From positions 21,324 to 85,323 of the forward strand of contig NZ_JJMW01000071.1 in NCBI RefSeq assembly GCF_000714435.1: 64,000 nt of DNA, read 5' to 3'. The translations under genes were made by a program, and so were the position numbers. This stretch comes from Exiguobacterium alkaliphilum 12/1. Its GTDB lineage: Bacteria; Bacillota; Bacilli; Exiguobacteriales; Exiguobacteriaceae. Below the pieces are notes generated by a model. It was not told where the DNA came from. It ran no database searches and was given only the letters and a program-made list of their open reading frames with translations. Shown piece after piece: positions 36,430 through 46,204 of the stretch; the stretch's first letter is position 1, and each line of letters opens with the position of its first letter.

Positions 36430-36904
36430 GACGGAACGGTTCCGTCTCGCCGGGCCGAACCCGCTCTGGCAGATGTATCGGACGATTCGGTTCGTCCGCG
36501 TGTTCAAGAACACGGCCGTCGTCATGGTCGGCCGCTTCTTCCCGTCGGTGAAGGCGAAGCGTTGGTTATATCGAACGTTTCTCGGCATGCGGATCGGGGA
36601 GTATAGCGCCCTCGCCCTCATGGTGACGCCGGACGTCATGTTCCCGGAGCGGATCTCGATTGGACGGAACACCGTCATCGGATTCAACACGACGATTCTC
36701 TGTCACGAGTACCTCGTCGATGAGTATCGAATCGGCGACGTCTCGATTGGGGACGAGGTGTTGATTGGGGCGAACGTGACCATCCTTCCAGGTGTCACGA
36801 TCGGCGACCGGGCCGTCGTCGGTGCCGGTGCCGTCGTCCATCGGGACGTCTTGCCGGGCGAGCGCGTCATCGGGGCGAAGCTCCAAACGGTCGACACGAA
36901 ATAG
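36422..36904 (+). CDS. Hexapeptide-repeat acyltransferase (YvoF-like)
   Basis: A 160-residue left-handed beta-helix protein. After a basic N-terminal segment (residues 1-55, RKTERFRLAGPNPLW) come hexapeptide turns: ISIGRNTVIGFNTTIL, VSIGDEVLIGANVTILPGV and TIGDRAVVGAGAVVHRDV. Such proteins transfer acetyl or other acyl groups from CoA to sugars or amines; the acceptor is unknown. It overlaps ppaX by 8 bases, and B. subtilis has the related yvoF in the same position after ppaX. The stem-loop terminator at 36968 ends the hprK-lgt-ppaX-yvoF operon. Confidence 0.9.
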   Translation: MRKTERFRLAGPNPLWQMYRTIRFVRVFKNTAVVMVGRFFPSVKAKRWLYRTFLGMRIGEYSALALMVTPDVMFPERISIGRNTVIGFNTTILCHEYLVDEYRIGDVSIGDEVLIGANVTILPGVTIGDRAVVGAGAVVHRDVLPGERVIGAKLQTVDTK

Positions 36905-36967
36905 ACACAATTTAGCACGAAATCAATTTCTTACGGTGACGAACGTCACGACTTGAAAATACTTGAG

Positions 36968-37003
36968 CGGTATCACTTTTTCACGAAGCGATACCGTTTT
37001 TTT
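36968..37003 (+). terminator. Terminator of the hprK operon
   Basis: CGGTATC and GATACCG flank a 15-base loop and are followed by TTTTTTTG. The rest of the 296-base gap is AT-rich and holds only the promoter at 37121. Confidence 0.83.
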
Positions 37004-37120
37004 GTGTCTTCAAGCGACTCGGGGCGGCTAACAAGTTTTTGCCGAAAAGCAATTATGAGACCCTATAAAATATATTCATTATAGAAGGAATATAGTCCCG
37101 ATTTTTTTTAAATTTTACAG

Positions 37121-37149
37121 TTGCCCTCGCCGTTTGAGTGCGGTATTCT
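37121..37149 (+). promoter_or_regulatory. Promoter of the TPR gene
   Basis: TTGCCC (37121-37126) and TATTCT (37144-37149) are 17 bases apart, about 50 bases before the start codon. A T-rich tract precedes the -35. Confidence 0.55.
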
Positions 37150-37200
37150 TAACCCTGCAACTAAAAAACGATTTAGCATTTGATGTGGGGGATTTAGAAT

Positions 37201-38673
37201 ATGGAAGCGAACTATGAAGCTCTAATGACGCTACCCGAACCAGAATCTCCGCTCGCTGCGGAGCTCCACTACTATAGAGGTCGTCGCGCGTTACGAGAAG
37301 GTCGCCTAGATGAAGCGACTTTTTTCATGGCTGAAGCTACGGCTGCCGCCACGCATCGTGTCGATTACCATAAACAGTACGCTGAACTGTTATTTGAAGT
37401 AGGAGAGGTCTACCACGCCAACGACGTGTGGAAACGGGTGCTACAACTCGATGATACGGCGACAGAGGCCCTTTACCACCTCGCGAGCAACTGTGCCTAC
37501 ATCTCACAATATGAAGAAGCGGCCACGTACGCGAGCCGCTACCTCGAACAAGAGGCGAACGGTCCTTACGCGGAATCGGTCCAGTCGCTCCTCGAACTGA
37601 TTGAGCTCGAGCAAGAGCTTGAAGACGAAGAGGAAGACGAGTTGATCACGTGGCATACGGAGGCACAGCGTCAAATCGACAAAGGCCGCTTGTTTGCCGC
37701 TAAGTCGACGCTCGAGCGGTTGATTGACCGCTATCCGACGTTCTGGCCGGGCTATAACAATTTGGCGGTCGTCCATTTCTATCTTGGGAACGACGAGACG
37801 GCGTTCGAGACGCTCGGGTACGTGCTCGATGAGAATCCGGGCAACTTGCATGCGATTTTGAACACGATCTTGTTGCTCCATGAAGCCGGACAGTCCGAGG
37901 CGGCGCTCCAACTATCAGCCCCGCTGACGCGCGTCCGTCCGCTTCAATTCGAAGTGCGCTATAAACTCGCGACGACGCTCGCGCTCGTCGGGCATTACGA
38001 TCACGCCTACGAAGAACTCCGGCTCTTGAAAGAGCGGGGCTTCCGTGGGGATTCACTGTTTGGGCATTGGCTCAGCGTCTCCGCCTACAAGACCGGACGT
38101 CTTGAAGAGGCGGCGACCTATTTGAACGGTGAGCAAGCGAAGCAAATCGAGGACAAACAGTCGTTCGATATTCGCGACAACCTCGAGTTCCGCTCGGCGC
38201 TCGTCCAAGGCTTGCGTCAAGAAGACGATTTGGCGCGGATCGAGATTATCCGCATCATCGCCAAACTTGAAGACGACGAGGCGTTTGAGGCGCTCGCGCT
38301 GACGAGCACGGTCACCGATGACGAGACGGTCATCGCTTTCGCGAAGAAGTGCCAAGCCGTCATCTGTGCCGTCCCGTTTAAAGGTGACGCACGTATCGAG
38401 CGTGCATACGAAGCGCTCGTCTTGGCTGAACGGCACGTCTCGGAAGCCGAGCAGATGAGCCTCGAAGGCGACTTCTACGAACGATTCGCGCGCCTGTTGC
38501 TCGGACAGCACACGTTTGACGACGTCACGGCATCGGCCGCTGCGCTCGTCTGGATGTTTTATGCGAAACGGGACGCGCTCGTCCTCGCGGACTGTGCCGA
38601 CGTGTTCGGGGTCGACGTCTCGACGCTCACGGACACGATCCGTTCGTTCAAAGCGACACTCGAACGAGCATAA
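37201..38673 (+). CDS. Tetratricopeptide repeat protein (YvcD-like)
   Basis: A soluble 490-residue helical protein built of TPR-type repeats. Clear repeats include ELHYYRGRRALREGRLDEA (about residue 21), ALYHLASNCAYISQYEEAA (about 93), ARQ-type helices around residue 150 and GYNNLAVVHFYLGNDETAF (about 182). An acidic stretch (ELEDEEEDELI) separates two repeat blocks. TPRs mediate protein contacts; partners are unknown. B. subtilis yvcD, also a TPR protein, precedes trxB, so synteny supports orthology. GTGGGGG precedes ATG 37201. No signal peptide or membrane segment. Confidence 0.9.
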   Translation: MEANYEALMTLPEPESPLAAELHYYRGRRALREGRLDEATFFMAEATAAATHRVDYHKQYAELLFEVGEVYHANDVWKRVLQLDDTATEALYHLASNCAYISQYEEAATYASRYLEQEANGPYAESVQSLLELIELEQELEDEEEDELITWHTEAQRQIDKGRLFAAKSTLERLIDRYPTFWPGYNNLAVVHFYLGNDETAFETLGYVLDENPGNLHAILNTILLLHEAGQSEAALQLSAPLTRVRPLQFEVRYKLATTLALVGHYDHAYEELRLLKERGFRGDSLFGHWLSVSAYKTGRLEEAATYLNGEQAKQIEDKQSFDIRDNLEFRSALVQGLRQEDDLARIEIIRIIAKLEDDEAFEALALTSTVTDDETVIAFAKKCQAVICAVPFKGDARIERAYEALVLAERHVSEAEQMSLEGDFYERFARLLLGQHTFDDVTASAAALVWMFYAKRDALVLADCADVFGVDVSTLTDTIRSFKATLERA

Positions 38674-38708
38674 AGATAGACGATACCTCCCGAGGTTTCA
38701 TATACTGA

Positions 38709-39695
<987 letters not shown>

Positions 39696-39702
39696 TTCAA
39701 CG

Positions 39703-39743
39703 GAGAAGGCATTGCGGGCGACCGCAATCCCTTCTCTTTTTTT
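39703..39743 (+). terminator. Terminator of trxB
   Basis: A 15-base-pair stem with one mismatch (GAGAAGGCATTGCGG and CCGCAATCCCTTCTC) and loop GCGA is followed by TTTTTTT. Confidence 0.95.
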
Positions 39744-39814
39744 CGAGCGTTCGCTATACTAAAGAGTGAAGAGCGCTACACACACGGCTCGGTTGTCAAA
39801 ATTAAGGGGGCGTC

Positions 39815-40693
39815 ATGGAGATGGAAGACTTTAAAGGATTAGAAGAATTGATCATCATCAGCGGGATGAGCGGGGCCGGGAAATCGGTCGCGATGAATAG
39901 TTTCGAGGACCTCGGCTATTTTTGCGTCGATAACTTGCCGCCGGTCTTGTTGCCGCAACTGATCGATGTCATCAGCTCGGTCCGTCCGAAAATCGCCGTC
40001 GCCATCGACACGCGGACGCGCGACTTCATCGATAGCCTGTTCATCGTCATCGATGACTTAGAAAAGAAGAACGTCCATCCGCACTTACTTTATCTTGAGA
40101 CACGGGACGACGTGCTCGTCCGCCGCTATAAAGAGACGCGCCGGTCACATCCGCTCGCACCGGAAGACGCGCCGCTCGTCGGCATCAAGATGGAACGCGA
40201 GCTGCTCGAAGGGTTCCGCGACCGGGCGCATACGCTCTATGACACGAGCGATTTGAAGCCACAGATGCTCAAGGACCGGATCTTGCTCCAGTTCAACGAG
40301 GAGCGCATCCCGTTCACGGTCAACTTCATGTCGTTCGGGTTCAAGCACGGTGTGCCGCTCGACATCGACCTGTTGTTCGACGTCCGCTTCATCACGAACC
40401 CGTTCTACATCCCGGAGCTCCGTCCGCTCACGGGCCAGACGAGCGAGGTGCAAGACTACGTCATGTCGCACCCCGAGGCGCGGGCGTTCTATAAGAAGCT
40501 GATTGACATGCTCGAATTCCTGTTGCCGCAGTACAAGCGGGAAGGAAAGACGCAAGTCGTCGTCGCGTTCGGCTGTACGGGCGGGAAGCACCGCTCGATC
40601 ACGTTCGCTGAAAAAGTATCGGAACATTTCGCGGAGCGCTATAACGTCAAGACCGTCCATCGCGACTTGGCGCACGCGACGAAGGAGAAATGA
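39815..40693 (+). CDS. rapZ: RNase adapter RapZ (YvcJ family nucleotide-binding protein)
   Basis: A 292-residue P-loop ATPase/GTPase: Walker A GMSGAGKS (17-24) and the C-terminal domain with [19 protein letters not shown], the most conserved part of the family. In E. coli RapZ directs RNase E to a small RNA that controls GlmS; in B. subtilis YvcJ affects competence and its RNA role is unproven. The cluster rapZ-yvcK-whiA is nearly universal in Firmicutes and Actinobacteria. AAGGGGG lies before two ATGs (39815 and 39821); either fits, with 39815 adding two residues. Confidence 0.97.
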   Translation: MEMEDFKGLEELIIISGMSGAGKSVAMNSFEDLGYFCVDNLPPVLLPQLIDVISSVRPKIAVAIDTRTRDFIDSLFIVIDDLEKKNVHPHLLYLETRDDVLVRRYKETRRSHPLAPEDAPLVGIKMERELLEGFRDRAHTLYDTSDLKPQMLKDRILLQFNEERIPFTVNFMSFGFKHGVPLDIDLLFDVRFITNPFYIPELRPLTGQTSEVQDYVMSHPEARAFYKKLIDMLEFLLPQYKREGKTQVVVAFGCTGGKHRSITFAEKVSEHFAERYNVKTVHRDLAHATKEK

Positions 40694-40694
40694 G

Positions 40695-41690
40695 ATGAGA
40701 CGCGATCGGAAAGTTGTCGCCATCGGCGGCGGTACCGGACTATCGACGCTCGTCCGCGGGTTGAAGCATTATCCGCTCGACATCACGGCCATCGTCACGG
40801 TCGGGGATGACGGGGGCAGCTCAGGACGGCTCCGCGACGAGTTCCATATGTTGCCTCCGGGCGACATTCGAAACGTCATTCTCGCCTTGTCGGAAGTCGA
40901 GCCGCTCATGGACAAGATTTTACAGTATCGGTTTGACAGCGGGTATGGCCTTGAAGGGCACTCGCTTGGAAACCTGATGCTGACAGCGGCGACGCATATT
41001 TGTGAAGGCTCGTTCGTCAAGGCGGTCGACGTCTTGTCGCAACTGTTGAACGCACAAGGTCGCGTGCTCCCGGTCACGGAGACGCTCATGACGCTCGCGG
41101 CCGAGTTCGAGGACGGGACGATCGTCAAAGGCGAGTCGAAGATCCCGCTCGTCGAGAAACCGATCAAGCGGCTGTTCTTGCTCGAGGACGGCATCAAGCC
41201 GGCACCAGGGGTCGTCGAGGCGATCCATGAGGCGGACGTCATCGTGCTCGGGCCGGGCAGTCTCTATACGAGCATCATCCCGAACTTGTTGATTCAAGAA
41301 GTGCGCGACGCCATCGTCGAGGCAGGCGTCCCGGTCGTCTACATTTGTAACGTCATGACGCAACCGGGCGAGACGAAAGGGTATGACGCGATGAAGCACT
41401 TAAAGGCAATCGAGGTGTATCTCGGCAAATCGTCGATTGATACGATCGTCGTCAATAACGAGCCGATTGAAGAGACGTACCTCGAGCGTTATCTCGAGGA
41501 CGGCTCCGAGGAGGTCCGCTTCGACCGCAAGAAGCTCCGGAACTACGGGACGAACGTGCTCGCCGGGGACATCGTCGACTATAACCGTGACTACATCCGT
41601 CACGACTCGGACGCGATTGCCGGGCTCGTCATGCAGCGCGTCCTCCGTATCAAGAAACCACGCTCGTTCCAAGAGCTTGAACTGAAATAG
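40695..41690 (+). CDS. yvcK: Gluconeogenesis factor YvcK (2-phospho-L-lactate transferase fold)
   Basis: A 331-residue protein of the CofD-like fold that binds UDP-sugars. It is needed for growth and cell shape on gluconeogenic substrates and influences PBP1 placement in B. subtilis. Motifs are VVAIGGGTGLSTLVRGLKHY at the N-terminus, TVGDDGGSSGRLR and LGPGSLYTSIIPNLL. ATG 40695 starts one base after the rapZ stop (40693), with AAGGAGAA upstream; in-frame codons before it lie inside rapZ and are not used. It is the middle gene of the rapZ-yvcK-whiA unit. Confidence 0.97.
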   Translation: MRRDRKVVAIGGGTGLSTLVRGLKHYPLDITAIVTVGDDGGSSGRLRDEFHMLPPGDIRNVILALSEVEPLMDKILQYRFDSGYGLEGHSLGNLMLTAATHICEGSFVKAVDVLSQLLNAQGRVLPVTETLMTLAAEFEDGTIVKGESKIPLVEKPIKRLFLLEDGIKPAPGVVEAIHEADVIVLGPGSLYTSIIPNLLIQEVRDAIVEAGVPVVYICNVMTQPGETKGYDAMKHLKAIEVYLGKSSIDTIVVNNEPIEETYLERYLEDGSEEVRFDRKKLRNYGTNVLAGDIVDYNRDYIRHDSDAIAGLVMQRVLRIKKPRSFQELELK

Positions 41691-41720
41691 AACGATTGAT
41701 CAAGAAAGGAGGGGAATGAG

Positions 41721-42674
41721 ATGAGCTTTGCTTCAGACGTCAAAAAAGAATTGACCCAACTGACCGTCACCGATGCCGAGGCGAAAGCGGAACTGTCCGC
41801 CCTCGTCCGGATGAACGGTGTCATCTCGCTCGCCCTCGGGCGCGGGATGACGCTCGACGTCTCGACGGAGAACGCGGCCATCGCCCGACGGATTTATTCC
41901 CTGATGAAACGACTGTACGACCACCACCTCGATTTGTTCGTCCGTAAGAAAATGCGGCTGAAGAAGAACAACGTCTACATCGTCCGCGTCTCCCAGCACG
42001 CCGAGACGATGTTGAAGGACCTCGAGATTCTCGGTGAGCATTACGAGATGATTCGGACACTCAACTCGGACATGACACGTGACGAGAATTTGGCCCGTGC
42101 CTACTTGCGCGGCGCCTTCCTCGCCGGTGGCTCAATCAACCATCCGAAGACGTCGTCGTATCACCTCGAGGTATACAGCTTGTACGAGAACCATAACCAG
42201 GCGCTCCGAGACCTCGCCAACCGGTTCGGCTTGAACGCGAAGACGCTCGAGCGGAAAAAAGGGCATATCCTCTACATCAAGGAGAGCGAGAAAATCTCTG
42301 ACTTCTTGAAGCTCGTCGGGGCGACGCGCGGGATGCTCGATTTCGAGGACGCCCGTATCATCAAGGACATGCGCAACTCGGTCAACCGGCTCGTCAACTG
42401 TGAGACGGCCAACTTGAACAAGACGGTCGGGGCGGCGCTCCGCCAAGTCGAGAACATTAAGTATCTCGAGCGGACGGTCGGCCTCGAGGTGTTGCCGACG
42501 AAGCTCCGCGAGATCGCCGAACTTCGGGTCACGCATCAGGACGTCTCGCTCCAAGAGCTTGGCGAGATGCTCGAGACAGGACCAATCTCGAAGTCCGGCA
42601 TCAACCACCGACTCCGGAAGATTGACCAGATTGCCGAGAAAGTCCGAAAGGGCGAAGAAATCGGCTCCTCGTGA
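41721..42674 (+). CDS. whiA: Sporulation/division regulator WhiA
   Basis: WhiA is a DNA-binding protein of 317 residues with an N-terminal LAGLIDADG homing-endonuclease-like fold (residues 1-215, [20 protein letters not shown]) and a C-terminal helix-turn-helix (about 260-300, [20 protein letters not shown]). Endonuclease catalytic acids are not expected in this family. In B. subtilis it is linked to cell division and chromosome segregation rather than sporulation. AAGGAGGGG precedes the ATG. It starts 30 bases after yvcK, in the usual order. Confidence 0.97.
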   Translation: MSFASDVKKELTQLTVTDAEAKAELSALVRMNGVISLALGRGMTLDVSTENAAIARRIYSLMKRLYDHHLDLFVRKKMRLKKNNVYIVRVSQHAETMLKDLEILGEHYEMIRTLNSDMTRDENLARAYLRGAFLAGGSINHPKTSSYHLEVYSLYENHNQALRDLANRFGLNAKTLERKKGHILYIKESEKISDFLKLVGATRGMLDFEDARIIKDMRNSVNRLVNCETANLNKTVGAALRQVENIKYLERTVGLEVLPTKLREIAELRVTHQDVSLQELGEMLETGPISKSGINHRLRKIDQIAEKVRKGEEIGSS

Positions 42675-42754
42675 GACCGGTTGCGCCAAAACCATTCTTC
42701 CTATATAATTAGCAATTGTGTATAGGATTTTGAAAAGCGAACTAAAGGAGCTTT

Positions 42755-42997
42755 ATGATTATGGCGAATGATAAGAAACGACTTTCGCTCACGATTGACG
42801 CAGAACTTGACCGCGTCATCACCGAGCGTGCAAAAGAAATCGGGATTCCAAAAAGTGCACTCGTGACGTTTGCGACGAGCCTTTTCCTCAACCAACTCCG
42901 GGCGGAAGAGATGCTCTCAGGCAACACGAACGCAATCTATCAAGTCATCCGTAAGGACTATGAGTTGCTCACAAGTGTCCGCAACTTAGATAACTAA
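42755..42997 (+). CDS. Ribbon-helix-helix-like small protein
   Basis: An 80-residue protein with the outline of a ribbon-helix-helix regulator: a basic beta segment (KKRLSLTIDAELDRVI) followed by two helices (ERAKEIGIPKSALVTFATSL and a second near residue 48). RHH proteins bind DNA as dimers, often as repressors; no target is indicated. In B. subtilis the gene after whiA is crh, a phosphocarrier of unrelated fold, so the slot has a different occupant. AAAGGAG lies 4 bases before ATG 42755 and 10 before ATG 42761; either could be used. It has its own terminator. Confidence 0.75.
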   Translation: MIMANDKKRLSLTIDAELDRVITERAKEIGIPKSALVTFATSLFLNQLRAEEMLSGNTNAIYQVIRKDYELLTSVRNLDN

Positions 42998-43001
42998 GCG
43001 A

Positions 43002-43027
43002 AAGGCTGACTGCGGTCAGCCTTTTTT
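43002..43027 (+). terminator. Terminator of the RHH-like gene
   Basis: A 9-base-pair stem AAGGCTGAC/GTCAGCCTT around TGCG is followed by TTTT. Confidence 0.9.
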
Positions 43028-43089
43028 GGTTGCATCCGCCTGTGAAATTTGGAATAGTGGAGATATTGAATCGATAGGAGGTCGATGGA

Positions 43090-43605
43090 ATGGGTCAAAT
43101 CTTGCTCATCTTGTTGTTACAACTACTATACGTCCCGGTGCTCACGCTCCGGACGATTATGCTCGTTAAAGGGAAGACGGTCATCGCCGGATTGTTCGGG
43201 ACGCTCGAGACGCTCATCTACATCTTTGCGCTCGGCATCGTGTTCCAAGACTTGACGACGCTCGGCATGGTCGTCTACGCCGTCGGATTCGGACTCGGGA
43301 TCCTCGTCGGCGGATTCGTCGAGCGGAAGCTTGCGATTGGCTACAACATGATTCAAGTGCACACGCAAGAGTTCCCGGCCGAACTCATCCAAAAGATGCG
43401 CGACAGCGGCTACGGGGTGACCCATTATCAAGGGCAAGGCCGTGACGGCGTCCGCTATCGCCTCGACGTCTTGGCGGCCCGGACGCGCATGAAAGAGTTG
43501 CGTCAGCTCGTCGAGCATTACGAGCCGAAAGCGTTCCTCGTCGCGTTCGACCCGATTGACTTCAAAGGCGGCTATATGATGAAAGGGCTCCGTCGCCCGA
43601 AATGA
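43090..43605 (+). CDS. UPF0316 membrane protein with DUF2179-like domain
   Basis: A 171-residue protein: three membrane helices (about residues 3-22, 35-52 and 60-80, the DUF5698 part) and a cytoplasmic C-terminal domain (about 100-170) with the pattern of DUF2179 (GYGVTHYQGQGRDGVRYRLD). The same domain ends the two YitT proteins in this window. Function is unknown for the family. AGGAGG precedes the ATG by 8 bases. It may share a transcript with the next gene, as no strong terminator separates them. Confidence 0.88.
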   Translation: MGQILLILLLQLLYVPVLTLRTIMLVKGKTVIAGLFGTLETLIYIFALGIVFQDLTTLGMVVYAVGFGLGILVGGFVERKLAIGYNMIQVHTQEFPAELIQKMRDSGYGVTHYQGQGRDGVRYRLDVLAARTRMKELRQLVEHYEPKAFLVAFDPIDFKGGYMMKGLRRPK

Positions 43606-43675
43606 CGGACGAGACTCACGGAAAGTGGGTCTTTTTTTGTGGGAACGGGAATAGGGGGTCAAAGGAGTGGGACGA

Positions 43676-44107
43676 ATGAGACGAAAAACGATGTGGTTTT
43701 GGGTGATCGTGTTGATCCTTGTCGGAGGCATTGTGTACGGGCTGTCGTTTTGGCAGACGTCTTCCGGCGTCAAACCGCCGCTTCCAACCGTGAAGGTCGG
43801 ATCGGTGACGGCCGAAGTGAAGCAGTCGACGTATTGTTGGGCGAATGGGGACGAGGCCGTCTGTGAAGATCACGCCTTGCCTGAGCCGGACGACTTGCAA
43901 ATTGTGACGGTCGAACCCGGTGCAACGATTGACGTCTCGTTCCATGAAGCGCCGGACAATGAGACGTTCCATCAAATCGTGGACGGGGAACTCATCCCGG
44001 CCGAGCGAATCGTCCCATCGGAGCCAGGCGTGTATCTGTTCGAGACCGGCGGGGACTGGGCGAATGGGGATAGTCGCTACGTGTTCGGGGTCGAGGTGAC
44101 GGAATAA
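43676..44107 (+). CDS. Single-pass membrane protein with extracellular domain
   Basis: A 143-residue protein: a short basic N-terminus (MRRKTMW), one membrane helix (about residues 6-26) and an extracytoplasmic domain with two Cys (STYCWANGDEAVCEDH, about residues 53-67) that could form a disulfide. The rest is beta-rich (DDLQIVTVEPGATIDVSF) and ends GVEVTE. I do not recognise a family. AAAGGAG is 8 bases before ATG 43676; a GTG at 43667 overlaps that site. It converges with clpP across a shared terminator. Confidence 0.72.
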   Translation: MRRKTMWFWVIVLILVGGIVYGLSFWQTSSGVKPPLPTVKVGSVTAEVKQSTYCWANGDEAVCEDHALPEPDDLQIVTVEPGATIDVSFHEAPDNETFHQIVDGELIPAERIVPSEPGVYLFETGGDWANGDSRYVFGVEVTE

Positions 44108-44111
44108 AGAA

Positions 44112-44137
44112 AATCCCTTCTCAGACGAGAAGGGATT
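44112..44137. terminator. Bidirectional terminator between 43676 gene and clpP
   Basis: An 11-base-pair perfect stem (AATCCCTTCTC and GAGAAGGGATT) around AGAC with A/T-rich flanks serves both converging genes. Confidence 0.88.
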
Positions 44138-44143
44138 GATGTG

Positions 44144-44719
44144 TTAACGCGTCATGACCTTGTCGATGAGACCGTAGTCTTTCGCTTGGTCAGCAGACAT
44201 GAAGTAGTCGCGCTCTGTGTCGCGCTCGATGACTTCAAGCGGCTGGCCCGTGTTGTCGGCCATGATTTGGTTCAACTTCTCACGCATCTTGATGATCCGC
44301 TCGGCGTGGATTTTAATGTCCGACGCTTGACCTTGCGTGCCGCCGAGTGGTTGGTGAATCATGATCTCCGCGTTCGGCAATGCGAAGCGTTTCCCTTTTT
44401 CACCGGCTTGGAGCAAGAAGGCACCCATCGATGCGGCCATTCCGATACAAATCGTCGACACGTTCGGCTTGATGAAGTTCATCGTGTCATAAATCGCCAT
44501 TCCGGAAGTGATCGAACCACCCGGGCTGTTGATGTAAAGCGAGATGTCCTTATCTGGGTCCTCGGCTGCAAGGAAGAGGAGCTGCGCGACGATCGAGTTG
44601 GCGACGTTGTCGTCAATCGCACTTCCGAGCAAGATGATCCGGTCTTTGAGCAAGCGTGAGTAAATGTCATATGCGCGTTCCCCACGACCTGTTTGTTCGA
44701 TAACTGTTGGAATTAACAT
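44144..44719 (-). CDS. clpP: ATP-dependent Clp protease proteolytic subunit
   Basis: ClpP forms the two-ring proteolytic chamber used with ClpX, ClpC or ClpE to degrade damaged, tagged and regulatory proteins, including tmRNA-tagged products (ssrA is at 62729). The 191-residue protein has the catalytic triad Ser97 (GMAASMGAF), His122 ([10 protein letters not shown]) and Asp171, exactly the classical numbering. AAAGGAGG precedes ATG 44719; an in-frame ATG-like start 33 bases upstream is excluded because it lies in the leader. The promoter overlaps a CtsR operator, so it is a class III heat-shock gene. Confidence 0.99.
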   Translation of the reverse strand: MLIPTVIEQTGRGERAYDIYSRLLKDRIILLGSAIDDNVANSIVAQLLFLAAEDPDKDISLYINSPGGSITSGMAIYDTMNFIKPNVSTICIGMAASMGAFLLQAGEKGKRFALPNAEIMIHQPLGGTQGQASDIKIHAERIIKMREKLNQIMADNTGQPLEVIERDTERDYFMSADQAKDYGLIDKVMTR

Positions 44720-44752
44720 TGAATCTGCCTCCTTTATGTAGGTTGTAAACAT

Positions 44753-44793
44753 ATCATACCGTTATAGTCAATGTTGGTCAAACGATAGTCATC
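44753..44793 (-). promoter_or_regulatory. clpP promoter with CtsR operator
   Basis: On the minus strand TTGACC (44776-44781) and TATGAT (44753-44758) are 17 bases apart. Read on the plus strand, AGTCAAT-GTT-GGTCAAA (44766-44782) matches the CtsR heptad repeat RGTCAAA-N3-RGTCAAA with one mismatch and covers the -35. A third half-site-like AGTCATC follows at 44787-44793. The repressor gene ctsR is not in this window. Confidence 0.85.
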
Positions 44794-44831
44794 GTTTTTC
44801 ACCTATTCCACCATTCTTTGGCGATGAAACG

Positions 44832-44862
44832 AAAAAAGAGGCCAGGCGTGTGCCTGACCTCT
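44832..44862 (-). terminator. Terminator of the tRNA-Arg gene
   Basis: On the minus strand AAGAGGTCAGGC and GCCTGGCCTCTT pair around a 4-base loop and lead into TTTTTTCG. Confidence 0.88.
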
Positions 44863-44871
44863 TACATATGA

Positions 44872-44944
44872 TACACCCGGAGAGATTCGAACTCCCGACA
44901 CCTGGCACCGGAAACCAGTGCTCTATCCCCTGAGCTACGGGTGC
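44872..44944 (-). tRNA. tRNA-Arg, anticodon CCG
   Basis: The minus strand folds into a full cloverleaf: acceptor GCACCCG/CGGGTGT (first pair G-U), D-stem GCTC/GAGC, anticodon stem CTGGT/GCCAG with loop TTCCGGT (anticodon CCG, reading CGG), T-arm GGGAG-TTCGAAT-CTCTC and discriminator A. The 3' CCA is not encoded and must be added. It has its own promoter and terminator and lies alone between clpP and the sigma-54 gene. Confidence 0.96.
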
Positions 44945-44963
44945 ATGTTCTCTGACACGATTT

Positions 44964-44992
44964 ATTATACATTTGTTTTTTTAAAAAAGCAA
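44964..44992 (-). promoter_or_regulatory. Promoter of tRNA-Arg
   Basis: On the minus strand TTGCTT (44987-44992) and a perfect TATAAT (44964-44969) are 17 bases apart. The predicted start lies about 13 bases before the mature tRNA. Confidence 0.75.
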
Positions 44993-45058
44993 TCCTGTTT
45001 CATGACCTTTTTTTGAAGCGGCGTGGAGTCGCTTCCGCTACAATAGGAGGCGAGGGGA

Positions 45059-46204
45059 GTGACCGAGATGCAACGGCAAGAGCAGCATCAAGTACAACGA
45101 CAACAATTGACGCAAGACATGCTACGGCGCCTGCCCGTACTAGAGGCGGACCGGGCCGCCATCGTGTTCCAACTCGGACGGCTCGCGGCTCGAAGCGGAC
45201 AGGTCGCCAAAGGGAACGGCATGGTCGAGTGGATTGCCGACGCGGGGGCCGGTTTCGAGGCGCGTCTGTTCGAGCAGATCGAGGAAGGGAGCGGGACGGA
45301 AGCGGAGAAGGCGCTCCAACGACAGCTCGTCCTCGCGCTCGACCATCGGGGGCTGTTGCCCGAGACGGATGCGATGCTCGCGGACCAATTCGGTGTCGAG
45401 GAGAGCGCCATCGAGTCAGCGCGCCGGGCGCTCTTGTTTCTAGAACCGACGGGCGTCGGAGCGAAAAACGAACACGAATGCCAATATCGACACGCGATCG
45501 AACACGACGACCCGCTCGTCTTGGACGTGTTCGAGGCGATGGAGGCGGGCTTCGACGATGTCCCGGGCCGCCTCGGGTTGAGTGCGTCCGAATTCGATCG
45601 CGTCACGCGCCTCATCGCGACGTTGCCGAAAGTGCCACTATTATATGAAGAAACCGAACAAATTTTCCCAGAGCTCGAAGTGAGACGGGAGGACGGACAG
45701 CTCGTCACGACGTGGTTCACGCCGGCGCTCGACATCGAGGCGGACGCAGAGCTGACGTGGTGGCACGACACGCTCGCGATGCGGGCGAAGACGTTGCAGT
45801 CGATTTGGGACGTCATCGCGGAAAGGCAGGCGGACTGGTTGAACGGGGAGCTCGTATTACACCCGTTGACACGAAAAGAAGTCGCCGCGCGCATCGGTAA
45901 ACATGAGTCGACGGTCGGGCGGGCGATTCAACAGAAGTTTGTCCGCACCGAGGGCGGCACGATGGCGTGGCGTGATTTGTTCGTGCGGGCGACCGTGCGG
46001 GGACAGTCGCCGTTCATGATCAAACGCATCATCGCCGAGCTGATTCGTTCCGAGACGGCACCGCTTAGTGATCAGGCGTTGACCGAGGCGCTCGCGAACG
46101 AAGGGTATCACGTGACGCGACGGACGGTCGCCAACTATCGGGAAGCGCTCGGTTTCGGCAACTCGCGGGAACGGGAGCGGCAACTATGGAAAGGAGAGAG
46201 TTGA
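45059..46204 (+). CDS. rpoN: RNA polymerase sigma-54 factor, divergent
   Basis: Sigma-54 directs RNA polymerase to -24/-12 promoters and needs an ATP-driven enhancer protein. The 381-residue protein is shorter than B. subtilis SigL (436). Region I is Gln-rich but degenerate (QVQRQQLTQDMLRRLPVLEA). The core-binding region has LEPTGVGAKNEHECQ; the helix-turn-helix reads LTRKEVAARIGKHESTVGRA, with Gly where most members have Ser. The RpoN box is TRRTVANYRE instead of the near-invariant ARRTVAKYRE. GTG 45059 follows AGGAGG by 8 bases; ATG 45068 is possible. The next gene starts at its stop. No enhancer-binding protein is in the window. Confidence 0.92.
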   Translation: MTEMQRQEQHQVQRQQLTQDMLRRLPVLEADRAAIVFQLGRLAARSGQVAKGNGMVEWIADAGAGFEARLFEQIEEGSGTEAEKALQRQLVLALDHRGLLPETDAMLADQFGVEESAIESARRALLFLEPTGVGAKNEHECQYRHAIEHDDPLVLDVFEAMEAGFDDVPGRLGLSASEFDRVTRLIATLPKVPLLYEETEQIFPELEVRREDGQLVTTWFTPALDIEADAELTWWHDTLAMRAKTLQSIWDVIAERQADWLNGELVLHPLTRKEVAARIGKHESTVGRAIQQKFVRTEGGTMAWRDLFVRATVRGQSPFMIKRIIAELIRSETAPLSDQALTEALANEGYHVTRRTVANYREALGFGNSRERERQLWKGES

